Of a DNA stretch of 64,000 nucleotides, positions 44,101 to 54,900 are shown piece by piece; within the stretch, counting starts at the first letter, position 1, and the number at the start of each line of letters is the position of its first letter. Position numbers and translations under genes: made by a program. The stretch comes from Diphasiastrum complanatum. Its lineage: Eukaryota; Streptophyta; Lycopodiopsida; Lycopodiales; Lycopodiaceae. The notes beneath the pieces were generated by a model. That model was not told where the DNA came from. It was given only the letters and a program-made list of their open reading frames with translations, and did no database searches. Where the stretch lies: assembly GCA_029204225.1 (NCBI GenBank), contig CM055106.1, positions 5,530,361-5,594,360 on the forward strand. The letters are read 5' to 3'.

Positions 44101-44485
44101 AAAAAAGCAAGAAACTATATGTCTATCGTCAACCGAGGCCGAGTACAAAGCTTTGACAGCCACTACAAAGGAGGTACTTTGGATCAAGAGATTATTGGTG
44201 GAGCTAAAGATCATGGATTCAGAGGAGGCACCAATCATCTACAATGACAATATATCAGCCCAACACCTTGCATCTAACCCAATCTTCCATGCAAGATCTA
44301 AGCACATTGAGATATGCCATCACTTTGTGAGAGAAATGGTGCAAGCCAAGGAGATTGCTTTGGAGCATGTTCCAAGCAATGAATGTGTAGCTGATATACT
44401 TACTAAACCACTTCAAAAGACACCTTTTATGAAGTTCAGATCATCACTTGGAGTGATTAGTAAAGCAATGATTGAACCAAGCTAG
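41099..44485 (+). CDS. Copia-3 Gag(partial)-Pol polyprotein, open over 1128 codons
   Basis: The frame is open from the LTR onward, so the nominal first codon (GTG at 41099) is not a real start. The first ATG after the LTR is 41195. Domains by residue: CCHC knuckle 62-75 (CYYCSKMGHYASEC); protease DSGAS at 120; integrase HHCC region around 252-295; integrase core D317, D379, E415, with exactly 35 residues between the last two; reverse transcriptase D723 (MDVSNAFL) and YVDD 808-811; RNase H around 976 (SDSDFAGD) and the ADILTKPL end. All catalytic residues are present. Only the N-terminal half of gag is lost, so the element might be mobilised by a helper but cannot build particles alone. Confidence 0.95.
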   Translation: MITNDYRIEYRSGVQYSDCGRPYFHGKGSTSKMSTKLEDQEGPSKTSPSTTKVKKDKSKVKCYYCSKMGHYASECFKRKQDQSQANMSKEEEEESSHEDSLMMSIFSSTSFKGEDPWWIDSGASSHMTSKREFFSSLLSYDGPIKSIYTANDEACKIEGVGSIPLCLGSSKKINIEGVLYIPTITKNLLSVGQMVDNGFNVDFASNECFIKKKSKIVAKGTRLGKLYKLDAFVDTNVVMLAEKSKISTFTLWHKRLGHVNSGSMEAMIKEEYALGLPRSIGKEDKVCEACALSKAHKKVFPNSITKSSHPLELIHSDVHIASTKSNGGSSMFLTFIDDYSRYCWVFLLSFKSQVFDTFVKFKLFVEKHHNHGIKILRSDNGGEFISNEFKAFCEEEGIKKEASCPYTPQQNGVAERRNRTLCGCSKALRLDACLSKSFWGESLVCANYLMNRVSCKAFEGKTPYEMLYGKKPNLNHLKVFGCICYVHVPLETRTKEDPSSTRGIMLGYASSSKGYKVYLPSLNKFVVSRDVIFDEHHMHMLEEGSSAPTIKKKMAEEQDLGFEEELMEEQAPNPPITPRRSSRAKVKPSKLTYQGKGQQVEGISSTSYALSSFEEPSNVEDALNSKEWYKAMLDEYDALIENETWLLVERPQRNVIGCKWVFKLKLNANGSVNKHKARLVAKGYAQERGIDYEETFAPVAKMVTIRLIIALASHFGWILCQMDVSNAFLNGFLEEDIYMEQPQGFIKHGMENKVCHLQRSIYGLKQASRSWNSRLHCYLISLSFVQSEYSPTLYIKFDDVGIVLLLIYVDDIIISGNSVDGIEKIKIDLSLEFKMVDLGCLHFILGIEVLRGSDFIFISQVNYAQSLLKKFKMEVCKSVDTPMEQDVKVPNEDDERSFMDITLFRQLIGSLMWITITRPDLSFSVFRLSQSMQKPLNIHWKKAKRILRYISGTLDFGILYRGDVINLHAFSDSDFAGDKRDRKSTSAYSTFIGEGVVSWLSKKQETICLSSTEAEYKALTATTKEVLWIKRLLVELKIMDSEEAPIIYNDNISAQHLASNPIFHARSKHIEICHHFVREMVQAKEIALEHVPSNECVADILTKPLQKTPFMKFRSSLGVISKAMIEPS

Positions 44486-44490
44486 ATAGT

Positions 44491-44499
44491 GAGGAGGAG
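44491..44499 (+). other. Copia-3 polypurine tract
   Basis: GAGGAGGAG directly precedes the right LTR copy at 44500. Confidence 0.8.
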
Positions 44500-44985
44500 T
44501 GTTAAAAATTCACAATTCTAGCTTGACTAGTTTTGGTCATATGACTTGTAAATAGTTAGATGGTCATGATGTGGCTTGTCACATGTGCCAAATAGCATAG
44601 GATTCCATTCATAAGGATGTTCTCAAGTAGACCTAAGTGTTAGAACCTTTGTAATGAGTCCAAATTATGCTTAGATACAAGGGAGAAAAAATAGGAGCTA
44701 TTTTTGGTAATTTTTGCATTGTTGAGGGATCTCCAAGATTCCAACCCTAACTTGTTAGGGATGAAAGATCCACCAAAATTAGCATTAGGGATAGGTTTAG
44801 GGCTACTCATACCTGCCCAAAACCGTGATGGATCATGTATATATAGGTGATGATATCTCACCAAAATCAATCAAGCAATTTCATGTTTTTTCTCTCATAA
44901 TGGTGCAATTGCTCTCTATGTTCATAATTGTATGAGTACTTGTGATTACTAATGATTATAGGATTGAATGTAGGTTTGGTGTACA
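44500..44985 (+). repeat. Copia-3 right LTR copy, followed by primer-site-like leader
   Basis: The 486-bp copy is followed by GGTATCAGACTGTGGGAGGCC and about 20 more bases that also follow the left LTR. A primer-site-like leader after a 3' LTR is unexpected for a simple element. Confidence 0.8.
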
Positions 44986-45015
44986 GGTATCAGACTGTGG
45001 GAGGCCGTACTTTCA

Positions 45016-46640
45016 CACGTGTGAAGCCTTCTTCAAGGATTTGGGCCATTTAGTGAGGTTCAAGCATAGATTTTTGATGGATTTTGATGGTTCAACTTGT
45101 GCTAATCTTATGATATCATAATCTATTGTTTCTCTCATCATTTCAAGTGTTTTAGGATCCTTATTTGCTGTAATTTTTACATTCCCTGCAGAAAAACAAA
45201 GCCCTCCATCAGAATCGAAGGCAACCGCAAAGTCAAAGTTGCGGAAACCAACGAGCAACCGCACCGCAGGCTCAACGAAGCCACCGAAGACAAACCGCAA
45301 GGTCAACACATAAGGCCACAAGCGAAGACTAACGAAACGAAGGCAAACCAATAGGGAAGAACCGCTAGGCCTCACTTATGGTTCATTGCGAAGTAAAGGA
45401 AAACCGCCAAGGAAGAACCACAAGGCCTCACTTATGGGTCATTACGAAGTGAAGGCAAAACCGCAAGGGAAGAGCTGCAAGGCCTCACCTACGGCTCGTT
45501 GCAAAGCGAAGCCAAGGGAAACCACTGGGGATCCACAAGACTTCAACATACAGTTCATTACGAACCAAACCAAAGGAAGCCACAACGTCAACGATTGCAA
45601 CTGCTAGCGAAGACCGAAGAACCACAACCGCACCTCAGTTCACGAAGCAGCCTGACCAAAGGCCATCGCAATGGGAACGATTGCAATTAGTATGCGAAAT
45701 GGCTCACGACCAAGAAGAACCGCAATCTGTCGATTGCGATCATAGACGACTACACAAAAATGGCAGATCTTCACGACCCAAGTACATGGAAGATCAACCA
45801 AAGTACCAGCATGGAGAACGAACTCCACAAACGAAGCAGACATCAAACTAGAAGCCGTTAGAACATGCTTAAACCAGTTCTTGTAATTGATGATTAGCTT
45901 AACCTCTATTCATGTATAAACTGGATGAACGACAGAGAGAAGGTTGAAGAATAGTTGTTGTTGATGTAAATGTCTGCTAGTAAGCGAGACTAGATCACTG
46001 ATGAGCCTTACAAGGCCACAAAGAGATAAATACCAGATATTTGAGAAACAAATGACTATGGATGTTGAGGTGTTTGCTCTTGTTGTATGATGGAAATATC
46101 AGCAACTTATTGAGAGATTTGAATGGTGCTAGGCTGATCAATCACAATAACAGTTGTTGGAGAAAACTCTTGCAATGAATGCTTCTATTTGAAGTCAATT
46201 TTTTTCTTCTTCCAAGAATATAACCTCTCGGCTGACTATTACTCGTCTTGAAACAAGATGATAAACTCAATATGCTTTCTGTTGAGTCAAATGTCCAATG
46301 ACAATACGTGGATATCTTGCATAATCAAATTTCTTCCTTAGGTTGGAAGGTATCTAAATGTAGCAAAGGAAAAGAAAGGCTCTCAAATGCTTGATGCTCG
46401 GTTTGTGTCCATAGCCTTGGTGCTAGAATAATTTTGCAGATTAAAAAAAAGTCGAAATAACGTCAATCCAATTTTTTTGGATAACTTAGCATGTAACAAC
46501 ATCAATCTTGCAGCATCAAGTAGTGTCCTATTCTTTCTTTTTTGCTAGTACTGGACTAATAGATGATATGTTATTACCTCTCTTGAAAAATGCTGCCCAT
46601 GAGAGGGTCTCCTATTTGTGTTGCTCAAGTTTATTTCCAA
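45016..46640 (+). repeat. CpG-rich LTR-like repeat region
   Basis: From 45190 to about 45850 the DNA is rich in CpG words (AACCGCAAGG, GCGAAG, CGATTGC) in a generally AT-rich context. It contains about four ~57-bp tandem units at 45356-45575 (AAGAACCRCAAGGCCTCACTTATGG...). The part 45850-46020 resembles the R/U5 part of the copia LTR at 36050-36250 (GTCTGC...AGCGAGAC, GATGAGCC). I read it as a solo or broken copia LTR, but I could not define its ends. No gene was recognised. Confidence 0.5.
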
Positions 46641-46650
46641 TTCTTGGATC

Positions 46651-46652
<2 letters not shown>

Positions 46653-46707
<55 letters not shown>

Positions 46708-46733
46708 ACACACACACAAAAAAAAAAAAAAAC
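46653..46733 (+). repeat. Microsatellite (GA)n(CA)n(A)n
   Basis: About 25 GA units are followed by CA units and a run of A. Confidence 0.95.
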
Positions 46734-46941
46734 ATGGGTCCCTACTAAAGCCACTTGTGGGAATGGGAGGGGGTTCGACAACTAGGTGATATAGCTTTGT
46801 GTTGATAGACTTAAAATTTGCAAGTTGCAATGAAGGTGAAAGGCCTCAACAAGGGGTTAATTTAGCAAATATTTGATTGTTACCTTGTGTTTGATTGTTG
46901 TCATTGTGTTTGAAAGTTAACTATGAAAGTGTAATTCATTG

Positions 46942-47313
46942 GGGTGGTTTCACATGGAGTGGGGGGTAAGTTCGAAAGGCCCAAATACTCATCTTTGATT
47001 GGTGGAGCCACTCCAAGAGGCCCGCATTTGACAAGGGATGAGAGCTGCCCTTAGGTGGCATTGAAAAGTTGCCAACTTTATGGTAACTCAAGATACCAGC
47101 GAGTACCTTGGGCCTCTTGGAGTATTGGGAGTAAGTGATGGGCCCTTTACCTCCCCTCAAATCAAAAGCATAAGTACCTCATAATTTGATTTTCAACAAT
47201 AAGTGCTTTGCCCTCCAAATGAAAGGGGCTTTCACATGGAAGGACGTGGGTTTTCAAATTGGGGATAAGTGCATATTTTGAATGGCCCTTGACTCTTTCA
47301 TGTGAAACCACCC
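46942..47313. mobile_element. MITE-like element with 15-bp terminal inverted repeats
   Basis: The left end GGGTGGTTTCACATG (from 46942) and the right end CATGTGAAACCACCC (to 47313) are exact inverted repeats about 370 bp apart. The interior is non-coding with further weak internal symmetry. The flanks give no clear target duplication, so the superfamily is open. GGG-type ends are common in PIF/Harbinger MITEs. Confidence 0.6.
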
Positions 47314-47813
47314 TTTGAGGCCACTTACGTGAGACTTAACCCTAGGTGGCACCTGATGTGGCAAAATGGATGCCAACATGGATTAAGACCAATTGATGCG
47401 GAGGTCCCCACAAATTTTCACTCAACTCGTCCACCAACAGTAAGTGGTAGGACCTTTGTGCCATGCCCAAATGCCCAATGAAGTAAAGCACCACATCATC
47501 CAAATTCAAAATTAGTCACTTGCCCTTGCCCCGACATTAGAGCACGTGGACATTAGAGTGATGCACCTATTGATGCGTGGGGTAAGTTCATGTTTTGAAA
47601 TGAACTCGCATAGCTTGACTCTCCAACCTAAAAGTCTAAATCACAAGTGTTTAGAAACAATGCTTCAATTCTATGTTTGAAAGGTAATCATGACATTTAT
47701 GAGTCCTTCAACTGGCAAAATGAAAAGAAGCTCTTTCAAATTCCAAGCTAAGCCATGGCATATGGATTAGCAAGTCAGATGTCCATTTCCAAACTTCAAA
47801 GGCAGTTGGGTGG

Positions 47814-47850
<37 letters not shown>

Positions 47851-48278
47851 TTAATTAGCCTAAATGCTCAGCATGGCTTTTAAACATTTCTGGACTCGAG
47901 ATATCAAAGATACGCCCCTTGAAACACGAACTTCCTCGGAGGCTTGGACTTGTACACATGATCTCATCTTGTGCCACAAGGATGCAAGTTTCAAGTTGAT
48001 CACCAAAAAAAAGCATAAAGAGCTCCTTCACCATGTCTTTGAGTAGCACTCATCCACATTTGCTCCTAGAGCAAATTAAAATCTCACTCTATGTCAATTT
48101 AGGGCATACGTGGCCCAATAGAATGAGAGCTCTTTCTTCCTTTGCTCCTTGTTCTTCCACCAGATCCCAATTCCTTCGTAAACTTTCCCTATTCTCTCTT
48201 TCCGATCCTCCTCTCGCTTTCTGCAGCAAAATTCTTCATTCTTCTCCCTTTTGCGTCAGAGGATCGTATGAGGAAGCA
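47314..48278 (+). other. GRV2 upstream region, promoter likely within
   Basis: No gene was recognised. A (TC)n tract at about 47818-47845 is followed by pyrimidine-rich sequence and rising GC content toward the start codon, as expected of a plant promoter and 5' untranslated region. I could not identify a convincing TATA box. Confidence 0.35.
47818..47845 (+). repeat. Microsatellite (TC)n
   Basis: About 13 TC units. Such tracts are common in plant core promoters and 5' untranslated regions. Confidence 0.9.
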
Positions 48279-48365
48279 ATGGTGATGGCGATGGCGATGG
48301 CGATGGGGAGGGCGATGGAAGGGATTGTTGGGTGGATTTGTTGGAAGCAAAGCAGAAGCGGGTGA
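48279..48365 (+). CDS. Possible upstream open reading frame (28 codons) in the GRV2 leader
   Basis: A GATGGC hexanucleotide repeat (about 48283-48312) creates a run of in-phase ATG codons encoding MVMAMAMAMGRAMEGIVGWICWK and ends in a stop at 48363-48365. It lies about 175 bp upstream of the GRV2 start codon in a different frame. If the transcript includes it, it would reduce initiation at the main start. Whether the transcript starts upstream of it is unknown. Confidence 0.35.
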   Translation: MVMAMAMAMGRAMEGIVGWICWKQSRSG

Positions 48366-48541
48366 ATTGGCAAAGGAGGCAGTTGCGGGCATCATCAGGA
48401 AGCGCAGCGGAGGTTGAAGAAGACGAGCTGGGTGCGTCTCAGTCGAGAGGCCGCGCGGCAGCGGCGCACAAGGGCTGGAGCTGGTGGCTGCTCCGCTCGA
48501 ATGCACGTCCCCATCCGCATCCCATCCGCCTCCTGCACGCT

Positions 48542-48936
48542 ATGGATTTCGCCAATCGCCCCTCGCCATCTGCTTCTGCTTCCTCTGAAGCTGCCCCCAT
48601 TGGGGAGGCCGCCACCTCCGCCTCGGCCACCGCCACCGCTGCTGCGGCTGCTGCTGCTGCTACTGAGGAGCCCGAGTACCTAGTCCGCTACATGGTGGTG
48701 AAGCATTCTTGGAGAGGCAAATATAAGAGAATTCTATGCATTTCGCAAAATTGCATCGTAACCCTAGATCCAGCCACATTGCAGGTGACCAATTCGTGGG
48801 ATGTTGCCACTGATTTCGAGGGGGCGGCGCCTGTGTCTAGCAGGGATGATCCACTGCAACAATACGCCCTTGAATTTACCATTAGCCTGCGCACTGATGG
48901 CCGTGGCAAGTTCAAGCACATCAAATTCTCCTCCAG
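48542..48936 (+). CDS. GRV2: GRV2 exon 1
   Basis: Starts at ATG 48542 (MDFANRPSPS) and ends CTCCAG before GTAGCT, leaving two bases of an arginine codon. It encodes a polyalanine stretch and the PH-like N-terminal region. Confidence 0.9.
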
Positions 48937-51900
48937 GTAGCTTCTTTCTTTCTCTCTTTCCTTCTTTCTCGCTCAATGTTTTTGTTTGTCACCCTTGGAC
49001 AGATGCACCTCCTGAATCAAGGTTTTCTAGTTTGTCGCCCTTCAATGACATGTGAGAATTGGCCTTTTATTCAAGTGGGCAGAGCTTTCCAGTTTGTAAT
49101 TTGGCTTTAAGCGCTGCTGCATAAGCCTAATAGAAAATTATCTCATTATTCTAATAAAAGTTTAATCCAAGTCTGCCACAAAGGCCTTGCCCTAAAGATG
49201 GTATTTTGTGAAAAATTTAGCTAAAAGGTGTTTATGTTCAGTCATGAATACTCATTTTGCGATATTTGGACTCATGCCCCCACTTTGCAAGAAAAATCAG
49301 TTTCATGTATGACCAAGACAAAATTATCTACTATAGCCAGCCTCCAAAGTTCTAGGCAACTCCTTCACTGTTGACTCTTTCACAAATTACATTGACAAAC
49401 TTGAACATGTAGTGTTGCCTTTGCTGCAAGTCAATGCCAAAAACGATCTTGATCGATCTTTAGGATGGTTGAAGCTGTGTCCAGAATAGGCTTTCCCCAG
49501 GCTTTCAGGCTAGAGCTGGCCCTTGGACTCTGCCCTTGGGCAGGGCCGAAAAGCCTTCACATATTTTTAACTATGTTGCTCCCAAGGGGCTGTGAAGGGT
49601 TTTTGTCACTCTATCCTAAATACATACCTTGTTACCTACAATTCAACAAAGACGTGCGTTTTGGTCCTATGGTTTCCCTAATCAGACCATTCTACATGTT
49701 TCTTTTCTATAGGTATGATCTTTTGCAGTTCCTATGCTTGATACCCTCTTTGTATTATGTATCCTTCCCTTATTTTAGGTGAAGACCTTATTACTTAAAT
49801 CTAGACACTAATTCTGTTGCTGATTAGTTGGGTTTACATTCACAGAATGCTAGTCTACATTTTTTTCTATAGGTATGACTCTTTTGCAATTTCTATGCTT
49901 GATACCTCTTTGCATTACGTATCACTCCCTTATTTTAGGTTAAGACCTTATTACTTTCATTCAAGCACTGACTCTATTGCTGATGAGTTGGGCTTATATT
50001 CAGTCTCTTGCACAAAACTAATTATACTTTCTATTACCTCTACTTCATGTTTTGTGAGGCACCGGATTAACATGGGCACCATTCTGGAATCTGTTAACAG
50101 TGTGTTAAAGAACCCTGATGCTAACCTTACCCATTTCACTTTTTCTTTTTATGCTGGTAGATATGTTTATTTGAACTTTGAAGCTTACAAGCAACATGTA
50201 TTGATTATGCCTCACCATTGTATTGATGTGATTTTGTTACGCAGGTTTCGGGTAGCAATCCTCACAGAGTTATCTAAATTGAGGCAGAGCAAAACCACCG
50301 GGCCTCGATCATTCCCCTCCCTCACCGCTGATTTTCCGGTGCTTCATCTGCGACGACGATCCTCTGAATGGGCTCCGTATGTAGGTTTTCCTAAACCAAC
50401 AAACAAACACAAACATTGTAGGTTTTACTTAGAAAGATGAGTGTGCTAATTCTTTATTTGCAGTACAGGCTTGAAATTGAACGTGAATTGCCATATCTTA
50501 ACTTTATTTTTAGTGTAGAAACAACCTTGGAAGTTCAGTATGCCATTATGTGTTGTGAAAGATAACGATTATGGTAAGCAGCATAGCTGTGAGGATTATC
50601 ACCCCCAGATTACACTAGGATGTGCATATTTGACCTTATTCATCACTTATAGTCACAGATTGGATTGTGCTAAGTTTCAATGAAATCCCGATTTGAAGTG
50701 TTCTGGATTATCACAATCTGAATGGAGAAGTTCTTTTACTTTTTATTTTTTCTAATTGAGAATTTGAGCCTTTTATTTAAAAAAGGGCAAATCTTTGAAA
50801 CATTGAAAAATTCAAACTTTCTTGCTTTACAAAGATTTGAACTTTGAAAAAAAAATTCGAATCGATTTGATCTAAGTCAAGTTGAATGACAGGAATTGTT
50901 CATTGGATCTCTTTTAGATCTATTCAACAACCAACCCTTTGGGGTTGAGGAAATCTACCCAATTCACACCACCTGAAGCTCTGCCACTCTGTCAACCACT
51001 AAGCACATGGGCTTTTTCTTCACATTAGGATTCTAGGTAGCTTTGGTTGACTGTTATCGCTGTCCTGTTAACTGCATTGTGAAATTTGCAAAAATTTAGA
51101 ATACAATAAGATGCTCTATAATAGAGAATTATCTACATTGCAACTTACACTAATTAATGGATATGTTCAGTCTCAAACCAACCAAAACTTTGATAAAGTT
51201 GGTGAAGGATATCATAAGTATTCTTGAACACCTTTGTAAGATATATTAGGGTTATTGGAACCAAAGTAGATTTTCACCAAGGCTGGCTTAATAATTTGGC
51301 TTATTGAAAAGGATTGTGGATGAGATCTCATCACTTGCTAAACTTGTCATACTTTCTCAGCTTTCTTTGGAAACAGCTACACATTATTTGCATACGATTT
51401 TGTTTCAAAGCTTTGTAGGTGTCGTCGGATTGTTTTCCATTGTTCAGTTCCCCATCCCTAAAAAGTGGAAAAATGATAGAATTTTCCATTATTGTGTTTA
51501 CTGGTCCTTGAGTTCCTGTTTAAAGAAAGCTAGAGTTTTTCCTCTTAAATCGAAGTCTTGATGACTCAAAAAACGTTTGTGGGCAGATTTGAGTCTTCAA
51601 ATATCACTTACACAGTAAACGTTTAACGAAGCTCATTAGTTTCAATTTTTTTTTTCTGGGTCAATTGTCAAACAGACTCTGAGAATCACAGCCTTGGGGG
51701 TTGAGGTTCGACACACCAAATCTGGAGACCTTCGTTGGTCCTTAGAGTATCAAGACATGGACTCCCCTGGCATTATTCTTCTTTCTGATGCATATGGAGG
51801 AAAAGGTGTTGAAGGAGGTGGCTTTGTGCTTTGTCCACTCTTTGGTAGGAAGTGCAAAGCTTTTGTTGCTGCCTCAGGAGTGTCTAATGCTGCAATTCTG

Positions 51901-54900
51901 TCCAAGCTGGTATGTTCTTCAACAAAAATTTCTATAACACTACATATTGCCATGGTTTGTTGCCTTGTGAAAATTTTCTCAAAAAATATTTTGTTTCCCT
52001 GAAAGCTGGGTGTTACGAGGCAGAGGAGTAAGAATGCATGAGTATCAGCAAAGAAGCTACAATCTTTCCTTGCCTCCAAGATTCAACATTGTGTATCAAA
52101 GTTTACTATAGAAAATCTACCTATAGTTAGTTATCTTAAGTTTACAGTTCTGCAACGACTGATTTTAAGCCTGATTGTTTGTTCAGACTAACCAAAATTG
52201 AAGGCTTGTCACAGCAACAAATCAGGGTAATGTTTCAAAATAATTGCTGGTTGCCAAGTACCATAGTTGCCAGTTCTGGAACGGAACGCGTTCCGTTCTG
52301 GTTGAATGTAGTCAATGAATCAGCAATTGAAAAATGGAATCCCTAGTATGTAGTTGAATCGAATCACTAATGCATAGTGCAACAGTCAACATACATGCTT
52401 CTAGGCAATTGCATTGTAACATATCGACACATCTATGTGAGTTTCTGTTTGGCTCATTACACAAATAATGTACCCAAACACAAAAGTTGTGGGGAGAACA
52501 GGGAGTCTAAGAAAAGGTAACAAATTGGATTGCTCACAGGTAGGTGCAGGAACACCCCCAAATGGGAATCAATGGATGTTGCATGACAGGAGTTGTCGGA
52601 ATATAGGAATCTTTGTGAGCTATATTGATTGACAATTTTCAAAAAGATTGAACATTGTGAACAAGCAGAATGAAATTGGATTTGAAATAAGTAGACAATC
52701 ATTTTTTTGGGAAATCACCAATCGCCTGTTTGAAATCTATGTAGGAACATAAGTGATCAATCTGGAAACCCCTCAGAAAAAAATGCAATTTACAAAAAAA
52801 AAAAACTGCAAATCATACTACAATAATTGATTGGCGCTATTGCTTAGGAGATTGGCCCTTCATCAAATTGATAGAAACTTACTTCTTATATTTTATCAAA
52901 AAAGAAAAGCTAGTATTGTTACATTAGGACATCATAAAATTGAATATCAAGTGCTACATTTTAGGTTCTCATTGGTCACAGTAAGCCAGGAATCCTGACC
53001 AGCTTTTCTTCAATGACAGACTAGCATGGCGAAATCATGTGTTGGAAGTACAGTAGTTCTTGATACTTCACAGACGATTGGTGCTTCCGAGTTTTTGAAG
53101 CAGAGAGGTAACTAACTGGAGATTTTTTATGTATCTACTTGGATTCTCTAGTTTGGCATACATATGAATTTGATACTTCCATTTTTGTTCCTGAACAAGT
53201 CCATTGATTTTTGTTATTGTTGAAACAGCACTGGCTGCAGTAGGTGCTGAAGAAACACCGATTGGTGAGTGGGCTGTCACAAGGATTAGATCTGCTGGTC
53301 ATGGCACTGTGCGTGAATTGGGTTTAAGCTCAGGATTAGACCTCAAAGGCAGTCTTGGTAGCAGTGGTGACATTGTTTACAGACAGCTTGTCTTGACCAA
53401 GAGCTCCTTAGTAGAGCGAAGACCAGAAAATTACGAGGTAACTTTTAGTCTTGTCTTCCTGTTGAGCTCTATTTTGGTAATTTGACGTGCTGGAATCTTA
53501 TTTCATGTTCTTTCATCATAAGCTCACGTGTGTCGAATGGCTTCTGCTATTGAACAAGGCAAGCAATCTGCCTGGCTTCATTTGCTTGGCTTTGCTTTTA
53601 GTGCTAGTCTTGATTATGTGCAGAATCTACCCTTCATCTTTGAATTGAGTAGGGATGTTGTAGCATGCAGTCCATGCTGTATAAGATACTTGTAGTGGGC
53701 TTTACAATGTTAAAAGACTGATTTTCTTTTTTGTTATTTTTGTTTAGCATCCTACATTTGACATCAATGTATGTTAAATGTGCCTCAGTGAGGCTCGTGC
53801 ATTGCAACACAAAATCATAACAAGCTTTCACCCCTTCTTCCTTCCACGCATATATAGATATTGTGCTTCATTTGAAATGCATAGGCACATGAATGCTTAG
53901 AATGCGGGACTTTTGTTAAAATTTTTGGTCCTACAATGTTGCCAAACATTTAAGAATGGCTTTGCTCCCCATTCTCCAAGCTTGTCCATGTAAGTTATGT
54001 ACAGATTCACGCTTATAGCATCACATAAAGCATGGAAAGACTATAATCGACGAGCAATGAACAAGCTCCTTCAAGAGTAGCACAAATCATCAACAATAAT
54101 TGTGGACAAAGCCCTACAAGCAATCTAACGAGTTCTCCCACGAAGAGCTGAAGCATCTCAATAATCAAAATATAATAAATGTCCCTAATCCCAATTTATG
54201 GTTCTCTAGAGAACCATTAAGGAACCTTTCAGGAAACCCTAATGGCATTATTCGAAAAGCAACGGTGGCAAGACTTCTGGAGGGAAATAATGTGCCCAAT
54301 CGCTCTATGCCCTGTATGTAAGAGGCCTCATAGATCTACGCATCCTTAACACTCCCACACATAAAATCATTGCTCTCAATGTGGCCTTATAAATGAATAC
54401 TGAAATTAATTATTCGTATAGGTACTTTGCTTGTTGCGAGGCACAAGTACAATTGTTTGTCATTTTCTTTTTAGAGGTTATTCTCAGTATTGAAATTGGA
54501 CGAGTCACATACAATATTGTTTGTTTCATTTGGTACTGTAGGAGCTTGTGCTTTCCATGGTAAAGTTCAACAATCAACAAAGTCTATGTTGTGTTGTTTC
54601 CTTTTATTCGTTGACTTAGCATCCAAAAAGAATTTGCATGAGTTTAGTGATCAACAAGCTTTTTATCGTGTCGTGTTCTTTTAATTTTTTGAACTTTGAT
54701 TTGCTTGATGCCGGTCATGGTGCTATTGTGTTTAGTAAGATAGACTTGAAGAGTGGGTATCAGTAGGTTAGAGTTCGTGAAGAGGATGTTCGTAAAACTG
54801 CCTTCCGAACTTGGTTTGGTTACAACTACATTCATGATGTGGGTGAATGATGTACTCAGACCGTATATGGGTAAGTTTGTTATAAACTTCATTGATGATA

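Larger units (their letters stand above)
40657..44985 (+). mobile_element. Copia-3: young copia element with intact pol but missing gag start
   Basis: Two 486-bp LTR copies (40657-41142 and 44500-44985) enclose an uninterrupted pol frame. The first ~240 bp of the LTRs look identical and the rest differ at about eight sites, so the element is relatively young. The 5' part of gag and its start codon are missing: the leader joins the gag zinc-knuckle region directly at about 41175. No 5-bp duplication is apparent at the ends (TTCCC upstream). Confidence 0.88.

Noticed and set aside
45386-45690. Lysine/asparagine-rich open frames at 45.4-45.7 kb as a gene
   Set aside because: They are explained by the ~57-bp tandem repeat and biased word content, with no domain and overlapping alternative frames.
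48332-48541. N-terminal extension of GRV2 upstream of ATG 48542
   Set aside because: The frame is open but begins at GTG with no in-frame ATG, and its residues are not conserved in the family as I know it. Treated as 5' untranslated sequence.
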